Part shown: in pieces, positions 22,013 to 36,300 of the stretch
How positions within the stretch are numbered: the stretch's first letter is position 1
Layout of the letters: every line of letters starts with the position of its first letter
Source: Smallanthus sonchifolius
Lineage: Eukaryota; Streptophyta; Magnoliopsida; Asterales; Asteraceae
DNA: 64,000 bases
NCBI GenBank assembly: GCA_023525975.1
Contig: CM042020.1
Coordinates: 14,686,001-14,750,000 of the forward strand
Direction of reading: 5' to 3'
Notes under the pieces: generated by a model
The model's database searches: none
What the model was told of the DNA's origin: nothing
Seen by the model: the letters and a program-made list of their open reading frames with translations, nothing else
Position numbers and translations under genes: made by a program

Positions 22013-25000
22013 GTACGATCTCTTTCTCTAAATTTCCCCTAAATTTTCATTAGTTTTAACTATGCATGGTTGGTTGATAAATTATTAATTCTGCTAGTTT
22101 TAGTTTGATTTTGTTCATCTTAATATTTGTTTATTGTTTGATTTTGATATAGTAAGTGTTTAAATGGATTTACCAATATTTCATGCAAAACAAACCGTAA
22201 ACGTAGGTTCTTGGAATGGGGATTTAGGGTTTTTGGTAGCTCTTGAATATGATATGCACACATAAGATTAAAGAATGTTGGGATCAAAGACAATGGAACA
22301 TACATGGTTTGAAGCAACTGCTTCGACTCTTTTGTTTATTATCGAATGAGAAAAAAATCTATGACATAATACAAAGCCCTACGTGTAATGTAATTATACT
22401 GGTGGCTAGAAAACAAAACACAATACGTTTCAAACTCTTACCTATAAACTAGGAATTAAATAAAGACTCAAATTAATTTCCATGGAAGATATCGTGGTGA
22501 TAAGGTATCTCCCTTCTATTCAAACCATTAAAGGTTCAAATTCTGTAAAATGCACATATGTTGTCAGTAAGAGTAGATTAGAGTTGTTCTAATGGTTTCT
22601 AGATCTTGGTTTATCGTTAACTTGAATTAATCGTTAATACCAATCGGAATTATCTCTACAAAGAACCCATGAGTTCAGTCTAGTAAAATTAGATAATCAC
22701 TAGGAGTTGTGCTTTTCTGTTCTCCTTACTTTTCTGTTGCTTGGAGAAATGGGTGCATGACTCCTCTTTTAACATATGCGTGCTTGATGATATTCATACA
22801 GTACGAGGCATGCTATATGTCTATATTCATACTAAAAAAATATTAGCTTTAAAAAAAATTAAAATAGAATGCATGACTAAACTATGCTTTATTGTGAAAT
22901 CCAGAAAAAAAAATCAATTATGCACCACTTAATTAACTTTTAAATATTTTAATTTTTTATCATGATTAAATCTGTATTTTTTAATTATTTTGTGTGGTCT
23001 AGATTTAGTAAGAGGGTAAAAAGGTAATTACATTTTTTTCCTTTTTAATTAAATATTGATTTTAACAAAATCACTCCTATCTCGCTCTATATATCTAGAT
23101 CCACCATCAAAACACAAAAAAACTGAAAAACAATTAAAGAACATGCTCTTTACGTATGTATAAAGTCAGTAAAAACAAACTTTATACATATGTAAAGAAC
23201 TCTTAAACATATTTTATTTATTGTAGACACTAAAACATATACATCAGAACAAAAAAACGTTAAAGAATATATTCTTTATATATATATGTGTGTTTGTGTA
23301 TAGGGTGGTTGAAAACGGAACAACAAAAAAGGGAAACAGAGTCGGATCCTTGTTTTTTTAGCTTTAAGGTTTAGGTTTTTGGAGGGTTGGGGTCGGGGAG
23401 GCGAGGGTTTAGGTTTTTTTTTTGGGTGGGAGGGGGGGAGGTTTTAGCTTTATGGTTTATAGTTTATATTTTAGGGTTTAATTTTACGGTTTATAGTTTA
23501 GATTTTAGGATTTAGTTTTAGGATTTAGTTTTAGGATTTAGGGTTTCTGTTTTAGGGTACCACGAGCCGGTTTTAACAGCGTTAGAATTAGTTCAATTGG
23601 AGTTCGTTTGACCCCGTTCCTCCCCCCTCCCCTTCCCTCATTTTGTAAGTTTTAGGGTTTAGGTTTTTGGGGTTGGGGTTGGGGGGGGGGGGGTTATTGG
23701 GGTTAGGAGGAAATGTTAGGTTTTTTTTTGTGGGGTGGGGGGGGGGGTAGCTTTAGGGTTTATAGTTTAGATTTTAGGGTTTAGTTTTAAGATTTGAGGT
23801 TTCTGCTTTAGGGTACCACAAGCCAATTGTAGTTCGTTTGAGCCTGTTCCCCCCTCTTCCTCATTTTGTTAGCTTTAGGGTTTAGGTTTTTTGGGTTGGG
23901 AGAGGGTTTAGGTTTTTTGTGCAGGTGTTCCTTGGCTCCCCTTTTTTTGTGGTTCCCAAAGAACCTTCCCATACACACACACACATGAAGAACAATCTTT
24001 TAACACATGTTTAAAGAACTCTAAAACAAGTTTTCTTCTATTGTAAACCCTAAATCAGATACATTAGACACATGAAAGATTGAAGAACGGGTTTTTTACA
24101 CATGTGTAAATTCAGTTTACACTTGTGTAAAGTAACTTGAAACTTAAATCCTATCAGATTCATCAAACGTGAAACCTACAACCAGAAATTCATAAAAAAT
24201 TAATTTGTATGCTCTAGAAGTATCAACTAATCTTTAAATGTCAACAAAAGCATTTTCATAATAAACTGTTAAGTACCAAACATATTTCTAAACAATCTTT
24301 TGCAAATCCATGATTAATTACAGTAATCAACACACAAAACATAAATATAATCATAAACAGAGACAAATTATGAAATTAGGCAACCCAAGATTTAACAAAT
24401 TATGACATTAGTAACCAAATTACACCCAAAAAATAAAAAATTTCATGAAATTGAATACCCCACCTTAGCTTAGTATTCATACGTCCCACCAGGCATGCGA
24501 AGTGAGAGAGACAATGATGTTTTTGTTTGAGTCACGATGCAACCCCCAATCAACGGTTTGAAGAACATCGAACAGATATGTGCGAGTCAGATATGAAGAT
24601 GGAGAAGGCAGACACAGTTCATAGTTGCAGCGGTTGTGGTGACAGATTGAAGACCGGTAGTTGTGGTAGCAGTTCGGTGTGGTGTGATTTTACGAGTGGC
24701 GGACAAGATTTGTTATGTGATCGAGAGGGGATCTTAACAACCTTGTGATCTCTGCCTAGAAACCCTAACAACCATTGTGTGGTGATACATTCAGATCGAA
24801 AAATGGTGAACCCTGTGTGTGTGTGTGTGTGTGGAAAGGTTCTTTAGAGAACCACAAAAAATGGGGAACCGGGGAACACCCCTAGAAAAAACCTAAACCC
24901 TCTCCTCCCTTAAAACCTAAACCCCCTCCCCACCCCTAACCACCAAAAACCTAAATCCAAAAGGTAAAAAAACGGGAATAAGGGGAATCGGCTCAAACGA

Positions 25001-27312
25001 ACTCTAATTGAACATTTTAGCGGCGTTGGAAGCGGCTCGTCGTACCCAAATCAGAAACCCTAAATCTTAAAGCTAAACCTAAACCTTAAATCTAAACCCT
25101 AAAATCTAAAATATAAACCCTAAAAGCTAAAACAAAAACCTAACCCCTCCCCTCACCCCAACCCCCCAAAACCTAACCCCTCCCCTCACCCCAACCCCCC
25201 AACACTTAAACCCTAAAGCAAAAAAAGGGAACATAGGGGAACCGGCTCAAACAAACTCTGATTGAAGTCATTTCAAGGGCGTTGAATGGTTTCAACGCTG
25301 CTATAATGACTTCAATCAGAGTTCGTTTGAGCTGGTTCCCTATATTCCCGTTTTTTTATGTTCCCTTAAAAAATGGGGAACCGACTCAAATAACCTCTAA
25401 GTGAACTCATTTCATTGGTGTTGGAACCGGCTCGTCGAACCGGTTCCAACGCCGGTACACTACTAGAAAACATGTATATTTTCTACAAAAGTTTCCGACA
25501 AGTTACCAACAAAAGAAATTTCCCACAAGTTTGCGACAACTTTCCGACAAAACAAAAACAAAAAAGTATATCAATCATATATGTAGTGCCAAAAGTTTCT
25601 TTGAAAAGAGTTGATTTCTTTACTTGACTATGTCTCTTGTTTCCTCTTGTCTTTCGACTCTTTGGCTAACTTCAATAAAAGATGTTATTTGTGTTTTACT
25701 TTAGGGTTACGGTATGTGTAGGTCTCACAATTATGTTACTTCTTTTATTTGAGTTTCATATATTGAAACTCGTTTATATCCGTATAAGTTGTCAAAAAAT
25801 GATATTAAGAAATAGAACAGCTTGAACAGAGATTCGAACCGAATGATTCGATTATAAACTGAGATAACTCAATCAGAAAAACAAGGAACCAAATGGTTCT
25901 AATACAAACTTAAACCAGAAACAAACAAGAATTAATCAGACGATTACAAGTGTAAGAAAGAACTCAAACAGAGATAGAAATCGATCATTATGAAGTTCTT
26001 GGTGCTTGATCTTTGTAGAAGAAGACGAGATTAAATAAGGGAGCAGTCCAACGGTAACAAGGCAATCACGCACAATCACTGGACCTTCCATCATGAGAGA
26101 ACGAACAAAGAAACCCTAGTTGCAAGGGATGGAGGCGGCTTCATTCCTTTGATATCGTGAGATGAACATGAACAGACTTAGAATTCTTGCAAAGGGCTTT
26201 AAGGCTGGATCAAAAATCAAGGGCTTCACAGCCCATCACCCCCTCAATTTGATAATCCAAAATATATCAATCATATATAATATATCAATTTAGAAATCAT
26301 GTTAGAAGATAACAAACCTTTAGTGAAGCTAAAAAGAGAATGCACGATATTTGGGAAGACTTGAACCCATGTAACAGCAACAATTAAACTCTCAACCATA
26401 CCAAAGAAACGGCCCAAAACAAGATCCATGAAGTCCTTTGGCACATACATGTGAGATAAAATAGAGACATATGTTAATCATATAGATTCACGTGTTGTAT
26501 AGAAAATTTTATAAGACAAAAGTCACACAACTTTTTAGAAAAGATGAATCACAGGATTCATATAAGACTATCAGAAAATAAATACGATATTAGAATAAAG
26601 GGCACACAATTTTTTGAGAAATCAGAACCATGTCTAAAAAAACAAGAATTGTGAAGAACTTAAAGACTAATTTAACTTGATCAAAGACTTTTACAACTTT
26701 ACGAGAATAATATAATAAGAGAGAATCATATAAGAAGAAAACTCGCAAAAAAACATAAAGACATTTGATTCAATCAAAAACTTTTACAACTCCACAAAAA
26801 ATACCGAATCACAAGATTCAAGAAACAAGCCTGGTAATAATAAGAATAGCATAAGCTATATCAAACAAAAAAGACACAGCCAAACAGATGAAAAACCAAA
26901 ATCATAGAATCTCTTACACAAGAGATAAACATACATGGCTGTCAAAGATATTCAAGAACACTCTTGTCAATAACACACGTGAACATAAGACATACGGGTC
27001 AAGCAAATCATCATGAAACCAAATATACTTGTAATGAAAAGATATTCTTAATGCAAATGAATCACACGATTCAAAAAATACCATATGAGCAACACATATC
27101 ATAAAACCAAACCAGAATAATAAGCTATTTCCCCACCTTTTTTTTATTCTTAAGCTTATTTTAAACATAATATCAACTAGAAAACGCATATATCAACGAG
27201 CATTCCCAAGATTAAAACAGTTAACAAACTCCATAATCAAAAACAAAATCTTTTTCCCTAAAATGCTTTTGAAAATTTCAATAATTTTCAAAACAGTTAA
27301 AAAACTTTCTTT

Positions 27313-27365
<53 letters not shown>

Positions 27366-30300
27366 ACAATATTGTAACAAAAAAATATGGAATATAACAC
27401 CATGATACCTATCTTTTTTTATAATAAGAACTTCAAATTGATAGCAAAAAAACGACATACCATTTGATGATGAGAACAATTTTCTTTCTTGACCAAAAAT
27501 AAGACAAAAGCTAAGTATACGCAACACATTTCAAATACAAAACATAGATCTAAAGAGGTTAAGTCTAGCAGCCAACAAATTTAGAGATACTTACAGTGCT
27601 TATAGAAGAAGAGACCAAATCATAATACCCAAGAATTGAAGCACCAGACCAAACAAGCACAGGGTTAAGAAACACCAAGATAACTACAGCGAAGCCTAAC
27701 CCCAAACCAAATTTCAAATTCTTTCAATTCTTTGACTTCGAATAAAACAAATATATAGACATGCTAGAACTTTGACTTGCTAATGATGGAGATTCCAAAT
27801 GGAAGAATAAAGCGTAGGAACCCCAAAATCAAATTAAATAGTTTACTCTTTGTTTTGCAAATAAAAACTCCTCGACCGAATTTCAAGATCTTTGACCAGC
27901 TCCTCGGAAATCATAGAACACCAATTCAAATAAAAGGTTTAATCTTTGTAGATATCACGCCCCTGGCTTTGTAACAGCATCGGACGAATGAACCAGATAA
28001 TGAACCCTAACCTAAAACGACGATAATAGCAGCGGAAGAATGAACCAGGTGAGCCTAGTCACAGCAGACTAAATTTAGAACTACGAGGAAAGATCAGATC
28101 AAACCAAAACAACGGAAGAACCCTAGAACTCGCTTTAACACGATTTAGACCAACAAAAGGACGGAAGAACTAAGAATCAAGAGCCTTAAGCTCTGATACC
28201 ATGTCATAAAATGATATTAAGAAATAAAACAGCTTGAACAGAGATTCGAACCGAATGATTCGATTATAAACTAAGATAACTCAATCAGAAAAACAAGGAA
28301 CCAGATGGTTCTAATACAAACTTAAACTAGACACAAACAAGAATTAATCAGACGATTACAAGGTTAAGAAAAAACTCAAACATAGCTAGAAATCGATCAT
28401 TATGAAGTTCTTGGTGCTTGATCTTTGAAGAAGAAGACGAGATTAAATAAGGGAGCAGCCCAACGGTAACAAGGCAATCACGTACAATCACCAGGACCTT
28501 CCATCTTAAGAGACCGAACAAAGAAACCCTAGTTGCAAGGGATGGAGGCGGCTTCATTCCTTTGATATCGTGAGATGAACATGAACAGACTTAGAATTCT
28601 TGCAAAGGGCTTTAAGGCTGGATCAAAAATCAAGGGCTTCACAGCCCATCACCATCCGAGAAGATAGGCCCAATATGCAAAGAATAAAAAGGAAAACAAA
28701 TTGATTAGCAAATTAGAAAAATAAAATATAAGTATTTTTAACATAAGTGCGCATCTGGTTTCATTTATGAAGAACATATGGATGATGAAAATAAAGAGCT
28801 AATATAATATATACAAGAAGTTGATTAGAAAATATGATCTAAAAGATTCTACAAGATGCAAGTTTTACATTATGGTAATTACCCTATAAATACTTAGAAC
28901 CTAAAATCTTGTAACTCGTAACACATTAAATTATTATAATAACTAGCACCGTTTATAGGGAAATACTTATGTATTCCTTTATAAAATAAATAAAGATAAT
29001 TTCTTTACTTTTACGGATACCGTTGGTACAAAACATAATATAATAAAATATATATATATAATACATGTCGGATAAACATAAAATAATTCAAACTAGTATC
29101 TGCAAACTGCAAAACGAACAAACAAGAAGAGTTAGATTTTTGAGGCATGTGGTAACGGCTCCTTAAAATGGATTTGGTACCAATATATATGGGTCTTTCT
29201 CCAGGTGTACAACAACTAGCGATCTAGTTGTACTTGAGCTTACTAGGCAAGAGGTAGCACCAAGTTACTCAGTGTTCATTCTTTTATACAAAACGAACGA
29301 TAATGGGTGAGTGTTTGCTAACAAACAATACACCTTCTGAACATCCCTCACTATTTAGGAATGCAAAAGTCAGTCTCGACCTTGCGAACAAATAGTAGAC
29401 AAGACTGGTAGAAATCGACCAGGTTTTCGGTTTATGAATTTATGGTCATTCAGGTTTTTGGTCGAGTCTATAACCCGGTGACAACTGAGACTGACTGAAC
29501 GACGAGTTCTAACTTACTCCTCGTATATAATTGGTCAGAATAACTAGTTCTATATGATTTTATCTATGATTTTTGTACATTCACATTTACGGCTCTAGAT
29601 GATATATGCAAAACACCTTGTATTTCAAATCTTTAGGAATTGTACATAAACCTATAGTGGCCATATACTCCTCAATAAAATGTTGTGGTAGAAAGAAAGA
29701 ATCCAGCTCTTAAAGAAATTGAATTTCATGTTTTCACACTTAGGATTCAGTGATGGGTTATGGTGAGAGGCCATGTTAAATGCCTCGTATTTACTAAATA
29801 GGATTCGTAATAAAAGGAACAAAGCCACACTCTTGGAATCCAAAAAGCCACATAACATGATATACTTGTGTGTTTAGGGGTGTAGGGTCGTGGTTAGAGT
29901 CTTGGAATCTAAAAGAAAAACCTTGGGTGAGAAATGTATTGATTTTATCTTTACTAAATATGTAGATCATTCTTAGGCATATAGGTTATATATCATAAAA
30001 CCACATGAGTTAGTCTCCATTAACACTATGATAGAATCAAGAGACACAATCTTTGGTGAAAGTCGATTTTCATCATACCAAAAGAACATGCCTCCAAATG
30101 AAGTTGATTCTACAATAACACCTAAACATGACCTATTATAAAAGCCAGAGTAGCTAAATCATATAGTTCTAATTTTTAACTATATTTGGTTGAGAGATCT
30201 AGGAATGAGATTGGATATCAATATCCTTACGGTTATAACATAGAAGAACATCTATGAACCTTTGATGAGGCTATGAAGTCGCGTGTTGTTGCATTTTGGA

Positions 30301-33300
30301 AAGAAGCAGTAAATGACGACGTGGATTCTATAACGCAAAATATTTCTTGAAATTGTCGAACCTACTCTGGGATGCAAACCTTTGGGTAGCAATGGATCCT
30401 TAAGAAAAATATGTAAGTCGATTGAACAATTGATAAGTGTGAAGTTAGATTGGTTATCCAAGGGTTTAAACAAAATAATATACATCACCATTCAAAATGT
30501 TATTTTCACATCCGGTTGGTGAATCACAAGATTGTGAATAGCGACTAGAGTAATTATCAAAAGGATCTATGTTAAGCAATCAAAAGGATTTATTGTGCCA
30601 AATAATTAGCATAAGATGGGTAAGATAGTTAAATCATTATATGGACTAAAACAAGCACCTAAACAATAACATTAAAAGTTTGGTGATATTGTTTTGTCTA
30701 CTGGTTTTCGGTTAAACCAAACACACAAATGTGTGTATAGCAAATTGACTCATATGGAAATGGAGTCATTATTTGCTTATATGTTGATCATATGTTGACC
30801 GTTGGTACACATCAAAATCATGTTGATGAAACAAAACAATTCTTGTCATTTAAATTTTCCATGAAGAAATTAAGGATGATAAAGTAATCTGAGATATAAG
30901 GATTAAACATGAGAATAAAGGAATTACTAAAAAAAATTAATTGTGATAATTGTTATTCACTAAGCACTCCTAAGGATCCAAACATGAGACTTATACCAAA
31001 TAACAGCGAAACAATATCTCAATTAGAATAATAAAGAGTTGTTGGTTGCTTGATGTATGTCATGATAAGCACAAGACTGGATATTGCATATGATGTTGGG
31101 AAGCTAAGTAGATTTATTAGTAATCATAGTACACATCATATTCAAGCACTTAAAAGAACCATGGGCTATGGTTTGACATATAATGGATTTCCTTCTATTT
31201 TAGAAGGATATTCAGATTCAAGTTGGATTACTAATGTAGAAGGCCATTCTTCTACAAGTGGATGTGTATTCCTATTTGAAGGAGGCGTTATCTCATAGGC
31301 TTATGAGAAGTAAACTTACATAACTAATTGCACAATGGAGTATGAGTTTGTGGCATTAGTTGCATCTGGTAAAAAGGTCGAGTGGCTAGGAAACTTGATA
31401 TAGAAGATTCTATTATGGCCAAAACCGATATCATCTATTTATATTTGTTGTGATAGTTCATTTATTTTGTCTAAGGCTTATAGCCAAGTTTACAATGACA
31501 AGTCTAGACATTTCGATATTAGACAGAGCATGATTCAGGAGCTAATCATGCATAGAGTGATCTTTGTTGAATTTGTTCTTTCTCTACAAAATGTACCAAA
31601 TTATTTAACAAAGAAGTTTGTCATAGACTTAGTGCACAAGTAGGATATCTGGATGGGGTTAAATTCTATCAATAATATCTTATGATACGATACACAATTC
31701 TTTTCTAACACAACGGTAGAATCTAAATTCAACGTGGAAAGCTTACATGTAGAGATTGGATAACATGTGATACATCATACTAGCTGAAATTGTTGGTTAT
31801 GTTGAAGTTTATCTTCTTAATAGTTATTTTCAAAAATCGCATACGAAGGTGCAAGACTATAAGAACTACCTAAGTGAGTATGAAGTTTTGCCGCTCTAAG
31901 AAGCTTGGACTTGGGTTTTTATATACTCATCATAGGATAAAGACACTTAACATATAATAATGTCAAGTTAGAACATTTGGGTATTATAGAACTTATATGT
32001 ATACTATCTTCATGTATTTGAATGAATAAAAAGGGTTTAATCATAAGGATAACCTAATATTCAAATATTTGAAATGTGTAATATACTAACATGAAAAATT
32101 AGTCTTCAAGAAATCTCTATTTATGCATGTATTTGTCTTCTTTTTTTATTATTCTAGGTGAACTAAGGGTACTACTAAAATGGGGAGGAGGTTGGTGATT
32201 TTAGTGATATCATATCATTTTAGTTTATTGGGATTTACTTAATACCAAAGGGAAATCATAATAAATATCAATACGAGTTAGGAGGTGTGTAATGCACTTA
32301 TTCGAGACTAATATTCCAACATCAACGTGGAGGAAAAATCGATTACCATAGATGAGAGCTTCTAGAACTTGCTTTTGATGTAGCTGGTTGGTAGCACCAT
32401 GAGTAGAAAATAACCTACCATTACGTTTTGATCCATCCATACGAACAGGACAACAACAACTTTGTGATTAGCATTTAGTATACGTAGGAAGTGGTGTTAG
32501 TGCTAATAACCAACTACGAGGAGCAACCAAGTTACTATTTGATCGAAGCAAATCATCAGTAGCAACTAAAGTACTACCAACAGAAGTAAATCATCAGTGA
32601 TTACCAAGTTACTACCGATAGAAGTCAATAATCAATGGTAACAAAGTTACTACAACCACTAAAAGATTACCAGAATTAACCGTCAAACTAACGCACTCTT
32701 TCATGAATCATTGTGTCATTCCATCAAGACCTATAAAACAAAAAAAGTCTCTAGTCTATTTTGGGCACAGTTTCATAACAAAAATATACATATTCATTCT
32801 TGGTTTTTCTAAATTATTCGGTTGAGATCAAGTGCCCATAAAAATAGTTTAATATGATAATGATTACAAGTTTTAGAAAAATCATCCAGGACATTAAAAT
32901 CAATATATACTAAATTGCTACCACCTTTTCATGTTGTTATTTATACTAAAGTTCTAACACCTTTTATGAAAAAAATTATTTAATGATATGGCATTGTGAC
33001 TATTTGATAAGTTAGTTTAGTTATAAAGTTATGATAATTAACCAATAAACCCTTATATATAAGTTGATGCAATTATCAGTTTATTGATAAGTAAAGTATG
33101 GTCCCTCCATGACAACATTTTAATGGACAATATTGCTCTTATATAAATATATAGATATGGAGATATTCCTTACTAATTCTTTGTAATGTCTAATTACACA
33201 ACATACACACTTGTTTTTCTCATCTATGTTTTGAGAGAAAGAAAGATGAACACCATAACCATAATATCACCATCATAACTTGGACATCAAGAAGAATTAG

Positions 33301-36300
33301 TAAAGAATGCTTACATATTTATAGATTTACAAAATGGCACTAATGCACTATTGTCAATCAAAGTGTTACTATGGAGAGACCATACTACAATTATAAATAA
33401 ACTGATCACTGCATCAACTTATATATAAGTACTTATTGGTTAATATATCACAACTTAATAATTAAATTAACTTATCAAATAGTTAAAAGAGCGTATGATT
33501 AAATAAATTCTAACATTTTCATGTCGTCACTCATTAACTCTGTTCATGGGATCACCAATCAAAGAGGATTGATGTGTTTGGTTTGTGTTGTTGCCAAGCC
33601 AAGTGCTTGCTCATGCGTATCAACTATTTTGTACGGAGATCTACAAAGTTGTTTAAGTTTATGACCTAACAAAGTCAAGAGAATAACACCATAAGATATC
33701 AAACTTTGAAAATGTCGTTCTTTTTTCATTAGTGTTAGTTTTACTAATATGAGGATAATTAATGAAAAGATATAAACACCTTTTTACTATTTAATTTATT
33801 AAATATAGTGCATTAAGAATAAGTAACATAATATTTTATTTAACATTTTAATTATTAATAGTTATTTTCCAATATGTTGGACACGTACTTTTTCCATGAA
33901 ATTTTTGTATTCTTTTTATTTAAATTTTATTATATTTTCGTAGGTCTTACTAGGTATTATGACAAGTGAAATTTAATATTTATAGCACTTGAAGTATCTG
34001 TTAAAGATATGATACTAATTCAAATAAGAATTTTCTTTTCTTGTGCTTGAATTTAACAATAAGGTTAACTTATTCAATAATAACACACTTTTTTCCTCAA
34101 TAGTCAATATTATAAGTACATTATTTTTAGTTTTTATTTCATTATAAGGGGCAGTTTTTTTTTCCCTACATAGATGGGCACTAACTAATATGCCATTTTT
34201 TTCCACTTATATTATTTTAATAGGTTTTTTTCTTAAAAATATGTTTTAGATACTCTCTCTCAACCTTAGTTGCGGCACTATCACCCTCGCCTTTTCTCTG
34301 TCGATCCTCTCTCTTAAGAACATTCATGTGATTGTTTATTGTAAAAGTTAAAATCAAATTTCATAAATAATTAACATAATAATAATAATAGTAATAATAA
34401 TAATAATAAATATTGTATTTGGCAAAAAGTACAATTTCAATCTATTTAACAGTTCTATTTTTTTTTAAATATTTATTTCTTTATGTGAAAGACTTAAAAA
34501 CGTTCAATATATTAATAAATTTATTAAATGACTGAGGCCAATAATCATGATTCAGATATATTGGGTCGATCTATGAGTTTTGCTACCCTTTATGTTATAT
34601 AATAGGGGTGGACATACGCACACTGTGTTTAATGGTCGTATGAGTAATTAATTTTTCAAATGTACTTCAACTCAAAGTCATGTCATTTTATCGGACACCA
34701 CGGGGCCACGAGTCTAGGGCATAAAAGATTTTGTTTTGTTTGTTTGTCATAAATATTTAGTTTTCAATTAGGAATAGTAGAAAGTAATGGTAGGCTTTAT
34801 GGTTTGTTGGAATTATGAATTTCTTAGAATCGTATATACTAATATTTTCATATTAAAGTATTTTATGGTATCCTCTAAATCTTTAATCAAAAAATTAAAA
34901 AAATAAAAGAAATAGTATGTTTTTCTATTCTAAAATTGTAAAAGAAAAACGTATTTAAAAAACGGATCAAAGACAGTTTTGTATAGGCAAGGAACCATGA
35001 CAACGTTTTGTTGAACATCACAATTCTTCGTGAAACAGTATGGGAATTGACTATTAAAGCTTTGATAGTTATTTGGCTACGTAAGAAAGAAAAACGTCAA
35101 TTTACAGCCCAAGAGGGACCAAGTGGCTACTAATGGACTGTCACTAATGATCTCAGTTACCACTGTTGAACTTAGTTACCAATCATGACCTCAGTTACCA
35201 TGATTATCACCGAGGCTCACAGTTACCACATGTAAGGCATTTAACTCGGGAGAACTCACTTTTTGGATTACTAATACACATAGTTATCAAAAACTGAACT
35301 TTAATTAAAAACATAGCGGAAGCATTTATCATTCGATTACATAAACATCGAAAGTCTTAACATTAAAAGAAACATTGTTTTAACACATAAATAATTAAAC
35401 ATGATGTCATTCTTAGATCGGGTAGCCTTCACGTCCTTGCCCGTCATTTCTTCTTGTTACCTGAAGTGCAAACTAAAAGCCAGCTAACGCTGGTGAGTTC
35501 TAGTTAAAAGCAATTAGGCATAACATTAGTCTTTCATTTGTATCATTTGTGTGTGTGTGTATATATATATATATATCATTGTTTTCATTGAACATACATT
35601 GACTATACACATTAGTATGTGCATATGCATATAACATTACTTCCATTGAACATTCATTGGTCATACACATAAGGGTGATCAGCCCGCCATTGATTGCGTA
35701 AGTCACAAAGACAGACGCTCCGTCCTACAGTCGTAGGCCATAATTCATACCATGTCGACCGAAGTAGTCTGTCCTTCATTACCGTCCGGCAACCTTTAGC
35801 GGTCCGTCTACCGTGTCTACCGTCGTAGTCCGTCCTTTCTCCCATTTGCCCTAAGGCATCCGTTTCCCATGCGAAGTATTTATGCAGACGTGCTTCGAAA
35901 AAGGGCCTCCGTCCTACCGTAGTAGTCCATATTTAGTCTAACTTTCTAGACTTTAACATACCTTCTGCATAATAGTAGCATGGTCGTCCGTCTACCGTAC
36001 TAGCCGTCATCATCGTACTGTCCTACCGAAGTAGTCGGTATTTCCTTCCATAATGTATACAGACATTCATAACATGCAATATATATAAATATAAAGCAAG
36101 ATTTCATTCATTTACGTTATGTCATTCATTCATTTCATTTTTTGTAAACATTGGTTTCATTCTTTGTTCATCATTACTTTCATATAACACGTATGTCATA
36201 TTAGCATTCATAACATTTATTCATTTGCATTTATATACTCCAGCCCCAAAACATTGGAAAACATTTGCACATAACACATAGGGGGCACATAAAACTCACT

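Larger units (their letters stand above)
23320..25455. mobile_element. Large foldback with degenerate telomere-like repeats
   Basis: The left half (about 23330-23970) is full of TTTAGGGTTTAG-like words, G-runs and GAGTTCGTTTGA blocks, ending GTGTTCCTTGGCTCC and GTGGTTCCCAAAGAACC. The right half (about 24837-25455) has the same words inverted: GGTTCTTTAGAGAACCAC, GGGGAACACC, AACCCTAAACC and GGCTCAAACGAACTC. The arms surround ~860 bases of AT-rich DNA (23971-24836) with no recognised gene. The structure suggests a foldback transposon or an inverted duplication of one element; class is unknown. Confidence 0.65.
25790..28651 (-). mobile_element. Non-autonomous LTR retrotransposon (TRIM/LARD-like)
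   Basis: Two ~450-bp LTRs (25790-26238, 28202-28651) bound ~1.96 kb. On the minus strand the 5' LTR ends TGACA and is followed at once by TGGTATCAGAGC (28190-28201), the tRNA-Met-type primer-binding site common in copia elements. The 3' LTR begins TGATGGGC after the polypurine tract GAGGGGG (26239-26245). The interior encodes no recognisable gag or pol. LTRs are about 95% identical over the first 200 bases by eye. Flanking 5-mers (TAAGT, CCATC) do not match, so a target duplication is lost or the ends are slightly misplaced. Confidence 0.85.

Noticed and set aside
24527..24748. Cys-rich 73-codon open frame
   Set aside because: It sits at the centre of the foldback, has no homology that I recognise, and is short enough to be chance.
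23600..25200. Interstitial telomere from a chromosome fusion
   Set aside because: The TTTAGGG words are degenerate and scattered with other blocks, arranged as inverted arms rather than a uniform array.
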